Program-made: the position numbers and the translations under genes
Assembly (NCBI GenBank): GCA_958510825.1
Contig: OY294049.1
Span: forward strand, 36,484,774-36,548,773
DNA length: 64,000 bases
Direction of reading: 5' to 3'
Origin: Brachypterus glaber
Lineage: Eukaryota > Arthropoda > Insecta > Coleoptera > Kateretidae
Notes under the pieces: model-generated
Databases searched by the model: none
Told to the model about the DNA's origin: nothing
What the model saw: the letters and a program-made list of their open reading frames with translations, nothing else
In this document: positions 46,661 through 60,067 of the stretch, in pieces
Numbering within the stretch: the stretch's first letter is position 1
Layout of the letters: every line of letters begins with the position of its first letter

Positions 46661-49600
46661 TTACCTCGAAAAATCGTGAAAATTTGCTAAAAAGTTCCCA
46701 CGTTTGGTAGAGATGAGATTTCCTCGAGATATTACCTTCAAGATTTCCTCCATAGATCTGGATTTCTTAACCGTTTACCCCCCATAAAAATCTCAATAAA
46801 ATGCGAAAAAAAATAAAACTTTCGAGTGGAGAACGGTATTTTTCTTGGTTTCGCGAGTAAAACTGGCTTATATGGCTACCTCATATTAATTAACCACATT
46901 GAAAAATCAAAAAAATTAAAAACCCATGAATTTTTGAATTGAAAGCCGCTCTGCACAGGAAGTGCATTGGTCGACCGTAACATTTAATGAAAATGGACGT
47001 ATCTCTATTTGCAGCAATCTGAGCTGAATAATAAAGAAAGGTTTTACTGCTTCTAGGTAATCTACCTGAGGTTAACGGAATACAGATCTTAAATGGCGGT
47101 TAATAAATAACATTCTATCAAAAAAAAAACTTTGGAAATCCGTGAAAAGCTAACTTTTATGGCTTTTGGGCTGCAGATTTTTTTTAAACCAAACCCTGTA
47201 GGTATAACTAATAATGATTTTTTTTTTGGGTCCTGAGATATTTTTATCCGATTTTAATTTTTCAAGTTTTAGCGTTATTATTTTTTTTTTCACTTTTTAT
47301 AGAGAACTTTACTGAGTTTTGTTTTACATGGATACTTAATGAAAGGATATTTTTTATTATTTAAGACGTACTCGGAAACGAGCCAAAATTAGGATCATTT
47401 ATTACAAATTAGATAAATTCAAAATTTTGATGCCGCTATAACTTGTAAACAAATAAAAATCGGATAACAATATTATATATGAGTTTTTTAAATTATTTTA
47501 ATATGTACAATACACTCCTCGAGCTTGATCCGTTCCTCTCGACTCACCCTTTATATAAAGATTCCATTTTTCGTTTTTGAGGAAATCTAAAAATATTATA
47601 TGGCGCGTCATGGCCGTGATTTTTCTAAAAAGTTTTTTGTAAAAACTATAGTTGATTATAATCAATTTTTGTATAGGTATCCTATAGACTAAAAAGTGCG
47701 TGTTGGTATATTTTTGTATTTTTCTGAGAACACTGCCTTGTGGTTTGCCTACCAGGAATACCACAAAACGTTCGGAAGTAACCCCGCAGGTTTCACAAGA
47801 ATCTTAAAATAAATATTTCGATAAAAAATCAAGACAAAGGTGCGATTTAAAAAATCAAGCCAAGACGAGGGCTACGTCGTCGAGATCAAGATCAAGAATC
47901 AAGATGAAAATCAAGAATCAAGAGCAAGAATCAAGATCAAGAATCAAAATTAAGAACCAAGATCAAGAATCAAGATCAAGAATCAATATATTACATAACT
48001 TGTATAAAAAGTGACTTATCCTCCTAAAGGTGTACAAAGTTTTGTACGCGGTTTACCCCTGGCTTATTTCGCATATATCTTCAAAGATTTCCTTCAGATT
48101 ACCTCGTAACTTTTAAAGATTTCCCCCAGATTACCTCCAATTTGTACAGCTGCACTCCTCTGCGGTTTACCCGTCGCTTATTTCTCATAAAAAATGTCGC
48201 AATTGCAAGAAATATATCGTCGGCTTACAAGTAAAAGGCACTAAGTCATTTTTTTGCAAAAATGGGATTTAAATGGCACTGTAGTTAATTTTTGATGATC
48301 TATTAACAGGTAAACCGAACTAACTTCTAGGTGGACTGCCAAGAAAGTTACCCACTATACAAAACCCACCAATTTGATTTTGATTAAAATTTTATCTGGC
48401 AATAGGCACTAAGTCACTTAATGCACTTAGTGCGTTTTATTTGTAGGCTACCAAAAAATACCTTACTTTTAAGCTGATAATTTAACCTCTTCCTGAAAAT
48501 AATTACTAAATGTTATACTTCATGGTCATTCTAGATGTATTAAGCTATGTTTTCATGAAAAAAAAATAATATATGTGAAATAGTTTTTCATCTAGGGCAA
48601 TTTAAATTCAGCTATGCAAATACGATTTTTTTTGTTGTTGTTTTTATTTTCGAACAGAGATTTGGTTGCTGATTAATCGTGATTAAGTTAAGATAGAGAC
48701 ACCGTTAGAAAGCCTTTCATCTAGCTTCTGGCGCAAAAATTCGTGCCCCGTTTTGTTCCCATTTTGAAAAAAAATTAAAAAAACTGTAATGATGCATTTT
48801 AAAAAATATGTTTTTAACAAAAATTATTAAAAAAGTGACCAAATCCCAACTATAACTTCAAAATTGTTCAAAAATGATTTTATGAAGAACGATATGCTTA
48901 AATACTATAAAATGGCATGTATTTTTTACGTTTTCGACCACTAGTTTTTTGATTTTAATTTAACAAGATAATATTATTTTATTATTTTCATTATTAGTCT
49001 TGCAAGTATTTTGGTGAAAAAAAGTGTTTTAAAACAAATAAATAATCAGTGTATTAACTCAAAGGTAAGTAAGTAATGCATTTATTATACTCTTCACAGC
49101 GCGTAGAGCCAGAATAGTATAATACGGTAGTTTCGAATTTCCCAAAATCGCTAAAAAACGTCCTAGAATTATTTTTTTTTTTATATAAATGTGTTTCTTA
49201 AAAACAAATATATCATTTTCGTAATCACCGACCTCAAAAATTGCATCTTTATAATTTTAAACAACTTTTTTTAAAACTTTTGACATTTATGTCCGCCATA
49301 TTGGATTCACCATTTTCTTAAAAAGAAAGTTATATCATTTTCGTATTCACCTACCTCAAAAATCCCCATATAGAGCTAAATTGTATTTTGGCCAGCTTTT
49401 TCGAAAATTCCACCACTGAATCGTGTAAAATGTGTCGTTTTCATAGGTGGTCGAGGGAAAGTAAATTTCACGTGGAATCTGCGTTTGGAAATAAGCCCCC
49501 TGTAATTTATTCAAAACATCGAAACTGTTCTAGGAATAAGAGAACAGTGACGGGCAAACAGCAAAGTAAGTTTTCAATTAAGTCGGACCCTTAAATCGAT

Positions 49601-49929
49601 CTATGTCCATGCTGGGAGCCAAAGGAGGAGGAGGAGGAGGCATCAACGTGATTGCCAGCTATTCCCGTGGCCATGGGGGAGTTAATGGGGGATGAGTAAC
49701 AAACGGTTTCGTGGAAATTATCGCGACCGTGACGGTTAAACTGCCCCATGAAACACGTGGAGATTTTACACTGTTGTCGGTTTTCAAATCTGACAACGAC
49801 AACAGTGTAAAAGAGGGACAAAGCATGTTTTCGAAATGGGTTAATGTACAATTTAACAAAGAAATAATACATAATGATAATGTTTTCTGTTATATCTAAA
49901 AAATGACATATGTCTCTGGAGAAGAGTTG
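46661..49929. other. Intergenic, no gene seen
   Basis: AT-rich mosaic with TTTCCTC-rich and GATTACCTC-rich stretches, a GATCAAGAATCAA satellite (47870-47995), ACTAAGTCA/TGACTTAGT words near 48240-48435, and a GC-richer patch at 49610-49770 whose frames on both strands have no domain. None of the open frames of 60-95 codons is convincing. Confidence 0.45.
47870..47995. repeat. AATCAAGATCAAG tandem array
   Basis: Units of about 12-13 bp (AAGAATCAAGATC) are repeated roughly ten times with variation. Confidence 0.85.
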
Positions 49930-50105
49930 TTTTTAAGGGGTTGTCCATAAAATACTTCACGCAAATTGACCAAAATTCATACACTTCGCGTTATTAAAGG
50001 ATGTAGAGATTTTATATTTTGGGTACCCCCCTAACACACCCCCTATTGGGTGGTTGTAAATTTTGGTCAATTTGCATGACGTATTTTATGAAGTTGTTCT
50101 GATTT
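49930..50105. mobile_element. Family 5-like foldback
   Basis: The ends GTCCATAAAATACTTCACGC and (reverse strand) TTCATAAAATACGTCATGCA pair, and the inner AAATT.ACCAAAATT and ACCCCCCTAACACACCCCCT resemble the centres of 59140-59375 and 61165-61402, but the outer termini differ. Confidence 0.6.
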
Positions 50106-52278
50106 TTGATTTCAAAAAATAGAATTTATTTTTGCTTTTTTATACTTCTCAATATGTGTAGAATACGCTCCTAAAATATTTTGACGAAATTTTTCTTGTT
50201 TAAAAAAATATACATTTAAAAAATATACATAAAAAAATAATAAAATTATAAAATATGACAAAAAGTTCCTATAAACATATTTTTAAAAATGCGTCGTAAG
50301 GGAGCTAAGCCCATTAGAAAGTGGCTAAAAAATTCGGTTTTTATTTAATATCTCAGGAACCCTTTGAGATACAGCAAGGAGGTTTTGCATGTGAAGTAAT
50401 CTTAATAAGGCCCATCTTATGTCATTTTTATGTACTTATTTTAACCAGTGGCGTGCGAGACGGGGGGGGGGGCTTATCAGTTTTTTGCCCCAAACTTTTT
50501 TATGTGTATGTTTTTTTGATCTTTTGTAAAAAATATAGATTCTTTGAGTAAAAATACATAAAAAATGTAATATAGTGTAAAACTGTATGAGCAACCGTTT
50601 TCAAAAAAATGCATTACAAAAGGAAGTTACATTCTCTGCCACCAAAAACGTTATTTTTTAAAAGGCTACTGCTTTAATATTAAATTTAGTTGTTTCGGTA
50701 TAAAATACTTTTTTGCTTAGTTTTTATTGTAGAATCGACCTGCAGAATTAAAATTTTATTGGTGCTTTTTTTTGTACACTTTAAAACATAAAAAAACTTT
50801 AAACGCGTTTTTCCCTAAATGCCATATTTTAAAACGGTTCCGGCGATAAAAAAAAACTATTTAACGTATTAACTTAAATCGGCATTTTGTCGAAAATCAT
50901 GTTGGCGAGTTCGCTAGTGTAAATTTTTTTTCAAAGGCTTTTAATTTTTTATTCTTCCTTTTTACCCGTTTTTGATCGGAAAAAATGCATCTTTTTTTTT
51001 CACTAAAATACGCGTAGAATTTTTGTTTTTTTGGAATTTTGACTTGTGTTGACACTAGCGAACTAAAGGACGTAATTTTTAACAAGTCTGTTTTTGATTT
51101 TTGTGTTTTGGACCATTGGGGGCGGAGCTATGGCTGGAACCGTTTGCCATGTTATTTTTGAGGTGTCTAACTTCAGCGCGTGCTGCACATTTATTTATGA
51201 CATTTTTTGTGAACTTTGATAGTTGCCTAATACGTTGTAAAAAGTTTTGTACATAAAAATAATATAGGTCGTCTGAAAAAAAAATCCAAAATTCGTCAGT
51301 TTTTTTGCCCCAAAAATCAGAGCAACCCCTTAAAAGTCGAAAACGCTTTCTCGACCTGGGAGGAGACAGACTGTCATGTGAAAACTTTTTACCGAATGTG
51401 CTAAATTAAGTTCCTTCTCCAAAAATGTTGGTCACTAAAAGGATACGTTGCTGTAAAACAAAAAGCAAAATTTTTCATTTTTTCAAAAATTATGTAGTCG
51501 AGTAGTTTTAAACGAATTCGAACCAAGTTGATTTTAAGACCCATGAAGATAACCTGGGGAATTTAGGCTCGCAGTTTGCCCCTTAATGGGTAAATAATTG
51601 TTGAAGCTTTAGTTTTAAAACTACATTTACATAAAGTTAAATAGTTATGTTAATATTATAATGATATTGATTAATCGCCAACAGCCTGATAAAATATCAT
51701 AAATTAATCAGAAATTAGTCAGTCAACTCGCAGAATAGCACACTAGGGTATTCCAAAAAACAAGATTTTCGGAAACATTTCAGTCTTCCTTCAAGGCGTC
51801 CTTCACTTGAAGGACGCCTTGCCTCCTCACGTCGTAAAAATGTTTCCATATGTCAGCTAAAAAAATGAAATTAGGGTTTTAGTTTTTTTTTTGTATAAGG
51901 CACGATTTTTTTTAATTAAATGTATCCGGTATATTATATCGTACAAAATGAATTTTTGTGCCAAATTTCAGCTTAAACAAATGAAATTTGGCATGCACAT
52001 CCTTCATTTAAAAATTAAAAAAATAAAATTATAAAATAACTTATATTACTTATTATTATCGAGAATACAATGTAGAATGTATATGTAGTATGCTGTACTG
52101 ATAAGTGAAAATACCTTACCCCTACGATGGTTTTTTTACCCCTCTTTTCTCTAATCTAAAATCGTGCTTATTGTTTGCTTTTTAATTTATAAAATATAAT
52201 TTATTTGTGGATTAATACGTTATAATTAAGAGGTATGTGTATTAAATATAAATTATATTCTCTCCCTAAATATCAATT
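50106..52278. other. Intergenic repeat fragments, no gene seen
   Basis: Inverted family 9 sequence spans about 50230-50500. About 50510-50770 resembles the interior of family 4 (27720-27960). A GAAGGACGCCTTG palindrome lies near 51792-51822. The rest is AT-rich without coding signs. Confidence 0.45.
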
Positions 52279-52447
52279 CGTGATACTAGGTTAGGTACCG
52301 GTGCTTTTTTTTTCAAATTATACTCATATTAATCCCAATTTTTGGAAAATGCAACTCCTGCAAAGCAGTCGTTGCATTTTCGTCATTGGGATTAATATTC
52401 GTAAAATTTATGTAAAAAACACCGATAACTAACCTAGTATCACTTAT
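52279..52447. repeat. 169-bp foldback
   Basis: The outer arms GTGATACTAGGTTAGGTACC and (reverse strand) GTGATACTAGGTTAGTTATC and the inner arms ATTAATCCCAAT/ATTGGGATTAAT and AAATGCAAC/GTTGCATTT pair around a small loop near 52365. Confidence 0.7.
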
Positions 52448-52880
52448 GATATTACCCCTGAAAATAGGATTCTGTGCCATTTTTACCTTCATTTTAAAAC
52501 TGATTAAAAAAAAACTAATTAGTTTTTTAATTTTCAAACAATGCCAAATGTAGTTTTTGAAGTTTGGCACACATTTATATTTATGTATTTTGCATGGCAT
52601 ATCCAAATGTTTAAAAAAATAAGAATTTTAGTTTTTTCCAATTTTCAAATTAAGGGTGCCCGTGTTTTTTGAAATGCCCTATAGGACACGAAACAAAGCT
52701 TATAAACACAAATAAATAAACAATACGATAGTTCGCCGTATTTTCAGCGATTTGGCTGTATAGGCAAATACTGATAGACGATAATTAGGAATTTGTTTAG
52801 GTTTTCTGGTTTGAAGGATAAGCCGATTGGCGCCTACACAGTGTGTCCCGTAAAAGTTTAACGCAGGTACTTATTTCCTA

Positions 52881-53565
52881 AAAACTAGATGAAACGTTGC
52901 AAGCGCCCTGTCAAAACATCGGCACTATTGTACACTAGAGCCATCTAGTTTGGAAATTTCAAACTAGGTGTTTTGTTTGATTTTAAATTCTGTATCTTTA
53001 AAACATTATATTCTAGCAAAAAACTGTATATAACATTTTTTATAGGGCTTAAAAAGAGCTTTTATTTAAAATATAATTTTTTGAAATCAGGTTATAAATA
53101 TGTGAGATATGCTAAAAAAACCTTTTACTGCTTTAAACGCCAATAACTCGAAAACAATGCGTTTTAGGAAAACGTTGTTTTTAACATTTTTTGACCAATT
53201 AAAAATTATCTTTTAAATAAGTGCTAAATTAACCAAATACAATAATAATTGCCTTAATTATAAACAATAAACGCCAAAAATAGGAGTTTTACCCTATTTT
53301 TACCCCCCTTACCCTCAATCGTTTACCCCCAAAATCTAATCAGCTCTTTGGAATACGATAAGAAACAATATGCAAAAAACCGCAAGTCAATATCTCATGT
53401 AGAAATGGAGTTAGAGAGTTTACACCCAGACAGACAGACAGACAGACGGACGCAATTTTTTTTTTAGTGATTTCGAATGGTCTAAAACGTCGAGAAATGT
53501 TAAAAAAACTTTTCGGCGAAGATTTCAATACATCGGCACTCTTAGTAGCACTAAGTGCCGATGTA
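52881..53565 (-). repeat. 700-bp repeat family 2, copy 2 (inverted)
   Basis: It starts AAAACTAGATGAAACGTTGC and ends with the CATCGGCACTCTTAGTAGCA hairpin; collinear with 7574-6852 read on the minus strand. Confidence 0.75.
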
Positions 53566-53968
53566 ATATGCACATATTTTTTACCTACCTAATAGGTTTA
53601 GGGGGCAAAGGGCAGTGCCGGCCTTTGAATGAATTAAGTTAATCCCGTGCACAGGTCCCAGGGGGCGTTTAAAAAAAATTATTTGCTTTTTTTGTTAGTC
53701 ATCCAAAATCTTCTGCCAGGGGTAAGGTTTTTTCAGTGGTGAGGACCTTTTTTTTACTCATCAAAATCTTCTGCTTTTCAGAGGTGGGGACCTTCCAAAA
53801 TGATCAACATTTGCGTTACGTAATACTTAAACGTTCCCTAACGGTGTTGCTCAAATTGTGTACGATAATAGTAAATCACAAACAAAACAACATGCCATTA
53901 CTAATTTACATTTGCATATTACTTTTTCATAATGACCGAAAAAAAATGGATGTTGATTATAAAAATAA
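53566..53968. other. Spacer with a family-5 terminus
   Basis: GCGTTACGTAATACTTAAAC at about 53813 is a single family-5 end; no partner end is adjacent. No gene seen. Confidence 0.4.
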
Positions 53969-54466
53969 CACAGTCCCACAAAAAATAAAAAGTTGTCTGA
54001 GCTGGGGTTGAGACCCAACTATTCATATGTATTTTGGGATGCTGAACACAAATCTGCCATAAAAAAGGCAACTCGTGGGCTTATTTTTTTGCTACACTGA
54101 AAAAAACTGTCTAAAATGGTGAAAATCTTATATCATTTCAGTGTAGTAAAAAAAAGCCCATAAAGTTCCTTTTTTATTACAGATTCGTGTTGTCTGTGCT
54201 GGGGTTGACAGCCACCTGTTCTTATGTATTTTGGGACGATGAACACGAATCTGTCATAAAAAAGAGAACTAATGGGTTTATTTTTTCGCTACACCGAAAA
54301 AATCGTCCAAAATGGTGAATATATCATCTGCAATTTCAGTGTAGCACAAAAATGAGCTCATGAAGTGCCTTTTTATGACAGATTCTTGTTCAGCATCCCA
54401 AAATACATAATAATAGGGGGTCAACCCCACCTCAGACAACTTTCTATTTTTTGTGGGCCTGTGTAA
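53969..54466. mobile_element. Foldback family 3, doubled copy (~500 bp)
   Basis: The outer TIRs ACACAGTCCCACAAAAAATA and (reverse strand) ACACAGGCCCACAAAAAATA enclose two successive inverted pairs, each with GATGCTGAACAC/GTGTTCAGCATC-type arms and TTTGCTACACTGAA. The two halves differ at many positions, so the doubling is not recent. Confidence 0.75.
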
Positions 54467-55440
54467 TCAAGACCTTTAAACTTATTCAAACCTTTTCGCG
54501 AGAAAGTAAGTGCGGTGGGACCGTAAAATCTTCAGTTTATATTTATCTCAAAAGGAGGCAAAAAATTATCGATATTATTTGTCCCGACGTCCCTACGGAT
54601 ATCGCCAACGTACCTGATCCGGCGGCATACAAAAGGCGAAAAAGGGTTCTTTCGTGGAAATTGAGCGCTTCGGAGCACTAATGACGCAGATTCGCAACGC
54701 AAGATGTACAAATGGTCCAACTTTCCTAGCGCTAAGAGAACAAGTCATGCATTAAAAAAAAAAACAAGCCGTGAAGATATATAATGCTACGCATTCCATT
54801 ATATACTTACTATTCACAGTGGTTGGTTAGGCAGCAAAAATTAACAACTTTTTTTTCAAAAAAATGATCAAATTTTGAGTTACGTAATACTTGAACGTTT
54901 CCTTAAGACGAATCTTTTGACGCTTCATTCGTGGTTTTGGCTTGAAATGGGAACAAATGTACCTACACTTTAAAAACATGTCCTCGTTTTGCGTTGCACT
55001 GTAACGGTTGCAGAAATCGGGTAAAAACAATTAAAACTAAAAAGACTGGTCATTTTAGTTTCAATTAGTTAGGGTAACCCTATTAGGGTTTCACGACAGT
55101 CGAGAAACAGAACTTCTCGTCTCGATTTTCGAGACAATAAATAGTTTGATCTTGACCATTTCTTTATGATTGACTTCTTGTCTCGTTTCGCTCGAATCTT
55201 GATTTTCAATAAAGTAGATATTCTGCAGGATTGGTTGACCTTAATATCAGGCGTCGAAACATCTCTACAATATACAATACAAGTTTTTATTATTCACAAT
55301 AATTCTTTATTTCCATAATTTACAACTTACAACTTTGTAGGTGTTTGAAAAGTACAAAAATTAATTCAAGTCTTGATTTTTATTTCTTATTTTTGTTTTA
55401 AGATTAAGATTTTAAGATGTAAAGCTTGAGTTTTACAATA
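54467..55440. other. Intergenic, no gene seen
   Basis: Contains CCGTGAAGATATATAATGCT near 54770 (shared with 26310, 29590 and 56405) and a single family-5 end near 54882-54905. About 54500-54700 is GC-richer but has no recognised domain. Confidence 0.4.
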
Positions 55441-55582
55441 TGGTAACGTTTAAGTATTACGTAACGCTCCTAGGGGGGGGGTCATTTTGGAGTGTTACGC
55501 CCATGTTAATGGTATAGGAAAATAGCGGGGGGGTCCAAAATGATCAAATTTTGCGTTAAGTAATACTTGAACGTTCCCTATG
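55441..55582. mobile_element. Family 5 MITE, short full-length copy (142 bp)
   Basis: The left end GTAACGTTTAAGTATTACGT and the right end (reverse strand GGGAACGTTCAAGTATTACT) are inverted repeats; the interior has two G-runs. The first part of the same interior occurs inverted at 29640-29740. Confidence 0.75.
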
Positions 55583-55896
55583 AAATAAAAAGTCAAATTA
55601 ACACAAATCGTAATTAAATTCGCTTGCGGCGCTAACTTAGTTATTGAAGGTCTGACGACCATTTTGTTAGTCGACACTTTTTTGTCAGTAGGAGCGCCAC
55701 TTCATCACAGTACAAGCAAGGACGTAGATAGAACAAAAATATATGTTTTTTTTTGTATTATCACAAGAAAATATATAAATTTGCCTTTTTTCATTTTTAA
55801 TTCGGGAAAAAATAACTATAGAAGAAAAACATCTACGCCTTTGCGTACAAGCCTTATCTATAGCTCTAGCTGGGAAAATGTTGTTTTGGAAAAATG
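55583..55896. other. Spacer
   Basis: No gene or element recognised. An open frame at 55664-56005 runs into the adjacent MITE and has no domain. Confidence 0.35.
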
Positions 55897-56167
55897 GGGG
55901 GCCCCGAGGGGTTTATTTATTGAAAAAAAGTGTACAAGGATTGTGAGAATCAAAGGAATGTGGAAGATTGTCAAAAAGATTGTGAAAGATTGCACTAAAT
56001 TTTAATGAAGATTGTTAAAGATTGTGGGAAGATTTCAGATAATTGTAGAAGATTGTAGATGATTGTGGAGGATTGAGGAGTATTTAGATGATTGTAGAAG
56101 AAGGAATTGTCAAGATTGTTGGATAGGTGTACAAGGATTGTCAAATAAATAAACCCCTCGGGGGGCC
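55897..56167. mobile_element. Family 10 TIR element, copy 2 (~270 bp)
   Basis: The TIRs are longer here: GGGCCCCGAGGGGTTTATTT and (reverse strand) GGGCCCCCCGAGGGGTTTAT. The interior repeats GAAGATTGT and GATGATTGT units, as at 45655-45914, at about 90% similarity by eye. Confidence 0.75.
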
Positions 56168-58677
56168 CGGATAAAAGATTTCCCGGGCCCGGGCTGACTC
56201 TGTTCGGCCCTGCTCGTGAAACCCTAGACCAGCTGTCCTGATTACTTTATCTAGCCCAGTTTTCAGAAAAAAAAAACTATTTACAATACGGGCGCGAATC
56301 CCTTAAGGTAAATGTACGCAGAAGAGAACAAAAAGCATACAATCCAGGCAAAAAGAAGAAAAACTAACCGTCGCCCGTTCGAGTGGTCGCGGTACAAAAA
56401 CAAGTCGTAAAGATACATATTGCTTCGCATTACATAGTATACTCTTTACAGTGGATAGCATATTGCGTTTTCTGTCGTTATACTTCCCAAAGTATGATTT
56501 CTTTGCGCTAGTGCTATTTTTTATAAAAATAAACGTGGCGTCCCCTAATACTTTTTTTGTTTATAAATAGATTGTTTTCAAGACTGAATTGAATATTTCC
56601 ATTAGGTTTGCACATAGAGAAAAAAAGAGGACTAAAAGTCCAACCAGCGCAAGATTATTTTGTGACAGAACGGGGCAGCGAAATGACGTAACGCAATTTA
56701 TCTGACCTTGCGCAGTACGCATCTCTGTCAGCTGTGAAATACTGTCGGTCGTAAAACAGTTCGTCATCCCAGTGTTCATTAAGATCGTCTTTTGTTTCTG
56801 TTCATTTTTTGACTTCTGCTGCGTTTTAATTGTTTTTTGCTGCATTTGTTTATAACTTTAAACATGACCTGCATTGTTGCTGTATGAAGAGCAAAGGGCC
56901 AATCCCTGTTGTACTCAAAGTAGGTGTACAAAATCCCGAAATTCAAACACACCTCGAAAATTTCTTATAAAATAATTTAAAAAAAAACTATTTCGACGTT
57001 TCTTCGTAGATATTTATTGTTTTTTGTTGCATTTTTTACAATTTTTATTTGACACATAAAACTAAGGTTAAAAAATACTTGTCAAAACATCAATAATAGT
57101 GCGCATGTGCAAGTTTATCGCAGATGCGCAATGCACATTTATCACACTTTTCCGCAACGGCTTTGGAGGTCTTTCCTTGTCTATGGGTTTGCATCAACTA
57201 AAGTAACGCTTTCTAAAAAATTGGTTTTAATCAGACTTATCCTTCTATGTTTTATAGTTTTTTGAAAAGTTGCGCTTCCTATAACTTATTTTTTTATTTT
57301 TCAGTAACAATAGGGTTGTTGCTTTAAATAAAACTTGATTTAGTCTGTTGGAATTTCCGTTCTTGGGTTATCATGCGTACAAATAACCAGAGACGGCCTT
57401 TGCACGACGCCGAGTGAACTCGTCAGCTCAGGAGGGCGCCGACGAGTTGTGTTTTTTTCTCAATTATCAATTTTTTTTATTCATCAGAATTTTGCATAGC
57501 ATCTACAAAGTTTGGAATTTCTCGTATCACCTCTAAATAAATGGAGATGCCAAACCAAACGCTTGCTTCAGGCCTATTTTTTGCTAAAAAAATTATTTTT
57601 TCAAAAAGTGCTTAAAAACGCTGCGGAGTGTATAAAAAGCACAAGCTGCATTTAGACGGCTTAACAGGACCCCCACTGTTAGGGGCAATTGCGCGACCCG
57701 TAGGCTTGACGGCATCAGGTACCTACCCAGGATAGATGCGTTTTCTCCGAGGACGACTGGATCCAAGATACGGTCGCATGTGAGGGTTGACGGGATGCTA
57801 GTTGGAAGTACAGTCGCATCAAGACCCGCGAAATTTTCTCCGAATTCTCTTTGTCCGGACAAACTGGCCGTTTTTAACAAGGTCGGGTGTATACTGTGTG
57901 TCCCTAGAAAACAGCCAAAAATTAAAATGACAGACGCTCGCCAATGAAAAACAAACGTCTTTGAAAAAAAAAGTCCATCAAAGATGTCATTTATTCTCAA
58001 AGAAGGTCATTAGCCGTGTGAAAAAAACACTTACAATATCGCATAGTAAAAAATCGACCTATACCAAATGTTTACTGAAAGAAAATTCCGATTAACGTAA
58101 CTTTTTCAAGAAAAATTACTTCTGTTATAACGATCAATTCTACCAATTTTAAAAGTAATCCCACAAAAAACAAAAAAGTTATGGGGGTTAAGCTTTTGAA
58201 AAAAGCTAAAAAAAAATCCGATAAACGTAACTTTTTCAGAAAAAAATCTTCCTATTTTTTATTTAATTTTTAAGGTCTGAGAGGCGAAAGCATTGGCAAA
58301 AAGTGCTCCTTAATTTTGTTATTTTTATCTAGCAAATTAAATACTTAATCCCTTCTGCAGTGGGTCGACTACCTGATGTTTAGTTTGTTTGGTAAGAAAA
58401 ATGTTTTGGGGTTTACCATATAACTTAAAAATGTGAATAATATTTACATTTTAAAACGTAAACAATAAAGGGTATTTTTTAAATAAAAACTTGTATTAAC
58501 TCCAGTTATTATCATCAGCGAAACCGAGATAAGAAGAGAAAAGGCAAGGTGTAGTTGCATAAAAAGAAAAAGAAAATAAAAAACTTCCTAACTCATACCA
58601 AAGACTAACTAATGAAGCTATACCCTTCATATTTGCTCATACTCCTCATATTAGTGTACGTTCAAATCCCTGTACCT
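56168..58677. other. Intergenic, no gene seen
   Basis: The longest stretch of the right half with few recognisable repeats. The CGTAAAGATACATATTGCTT word at 56407 belongs to a common short repeat. The 94-codon and 135-codon minus-strand frames (56845-56561, 58000-57593) lack domains and family similarity that I can recognise. Confidence 0.45.
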
Positions 58678-59100
58678 AGGGAACGTTCAAGTATTACGTT
58701 ATTCAGGCCTATTCACATGTACCATTGAAATTCTATTCATTATTGACAAAAATTACAATACCATGTAGTTTTAATACAGTTAACGTAAATGACCTTTCAA
58801 TTTTCGTCAATATTGCAACAATTTTCAATCTCAATGGTTTGGACTTTTTAGGCCTGAATCGGGTTTATGTTTATTTTATAGGATTTAGTGAATGCCGTGT
58901 GCAATAAAATTCGCAACGAATCCCTATCTTAGGACTAGATCATTGTTAAAACCTTGATCCAATAAACATTTTATAAGTTTATAATTTTTTAAGCGTTACG
59001 TAACATTTTTACTGACAACCACCCCCCCTCTGTAACGCGGCGAAACTTTTTTGAGACCTCCCCCCCTAGAGCGTTACGTAATACTTGAACGTTCCCCTAT
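58678..59100. repeat. Family 5 ends flanking the empty-site locus
   Basis: GGGAACGTTCAAGTATTACG at about 58679 and its inverse GTAATACTTGAACGTTCCC at about 59079 could mark a composite ~420-bp copy. The interior carries the sequence shared with 34223-34713 but uninterrupted near 58980. Confidence 0.6.
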
Positions 59101-59139
59101 CTCTTAATGATCTACATCTTAATAATTAATACTTAAGGA

Positions 59140-59375
59140 AACGTTTAAGTATTACGGTACGCAAAATGTACCAAAATTCATACACTTCACACCTCGGTTC
59201 TCGCGTTGTTCAAGGCTGTAGAGATTTCATATTTTGGCTACCCCCCTAACACACCCCCTATTAGGGGGGGTAGCCAAATATAAAATCTCTATAATCTATA
59301 ATAACGCGAAAACCGGAGTGTGAAGTGTATGACTTTTGGTACAATATGCGTTACGTAGTACTTGAACGTTCCCTA
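59140..59375. mobile_element. Family 5 MITE, full-length copy (~236 bp)
   Basis: The ends AAGGAAACGTTTAAGTATTA and (reverse strand) TAGGGAACGTTCAAGTACTA and the arms ACCAAAATTCATACACTTCA / TGAAGTGTATGACTTTTGGT pair across the whole element; the centre is the C-run/G-run pair near 59245-59270. Confidence 0.8.
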
Positions 59376-59439
59376 ATCTGCCGATATTTTTTTGTAGATT
59401 TGAATTCAGCATTTAAATTACCCAAAGAATTTTAGGGAG

Positions 59440-60067
59440 AAACTATATGAAACGTTGCAAGCACCCTGTCAAAACATCGGCACTATTGTACACTAGAGCC
59501 ATCTAGTTTGCAAATTTTAAACTAGGTGTTTTGTTTGATTTTAAATTCTGTATCTTTAAAACATTATATTCTAGCAAAAAACTGTATATAACATTTTTTA
59601 TAGGGCTTAAAAAGAGCTTTTATTTAAAATATAATTTTTTGAAATCGGGTTATAAATATGTGAGATATGCTAAAAAAACTTTTAACTGCTTTAAACGCCA
59701 ATATCTCGAAAACAATGCGTTTTAGAAAAACTCGCCTTAATTATAAACAAAAAACGCTACAAATAGGAGTTTTACCCTATTTTTACCCGCTTACCCCCAA
59801 TCGTTTACCCCCAAAATCTAATCAGCTCTTCGGAATACGATAAGAATCAATATGCAAAAAACCGCAAGTCGATATCTCATGTAGAAATGGAGTTAGAGAG
59901 AGTTTTCACCCAGACACAGACAGACGGACGCAAAAATTTTTTTTACTGATTTCGACTCAGAATGGTCTAAAACGTCGAGAAATGTGACAAAAACGTGGTC
60001 AAAGATTTTGACTTTTCGGCGAAGATTTCAATACATCGGCACTCTTAGTAGCACTAAGTGCCGATGT
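59440..60067 (-). repeat. 700-bp repeat family 2, copy 3 (inverted)
   Basis: Same orientation as 52881-53565 and very similar, with an internal deletion of ~80 bp near 59730. It ends with the CATCGGCACT hairpin. Confidence 0.75.

Noticed and set aside
57593..58000. 135-codon minus-strand frame
   Set aside because: No recognised family, no splice or promoter context, and the sequence around it shows no other coding sign; left as unsupported.
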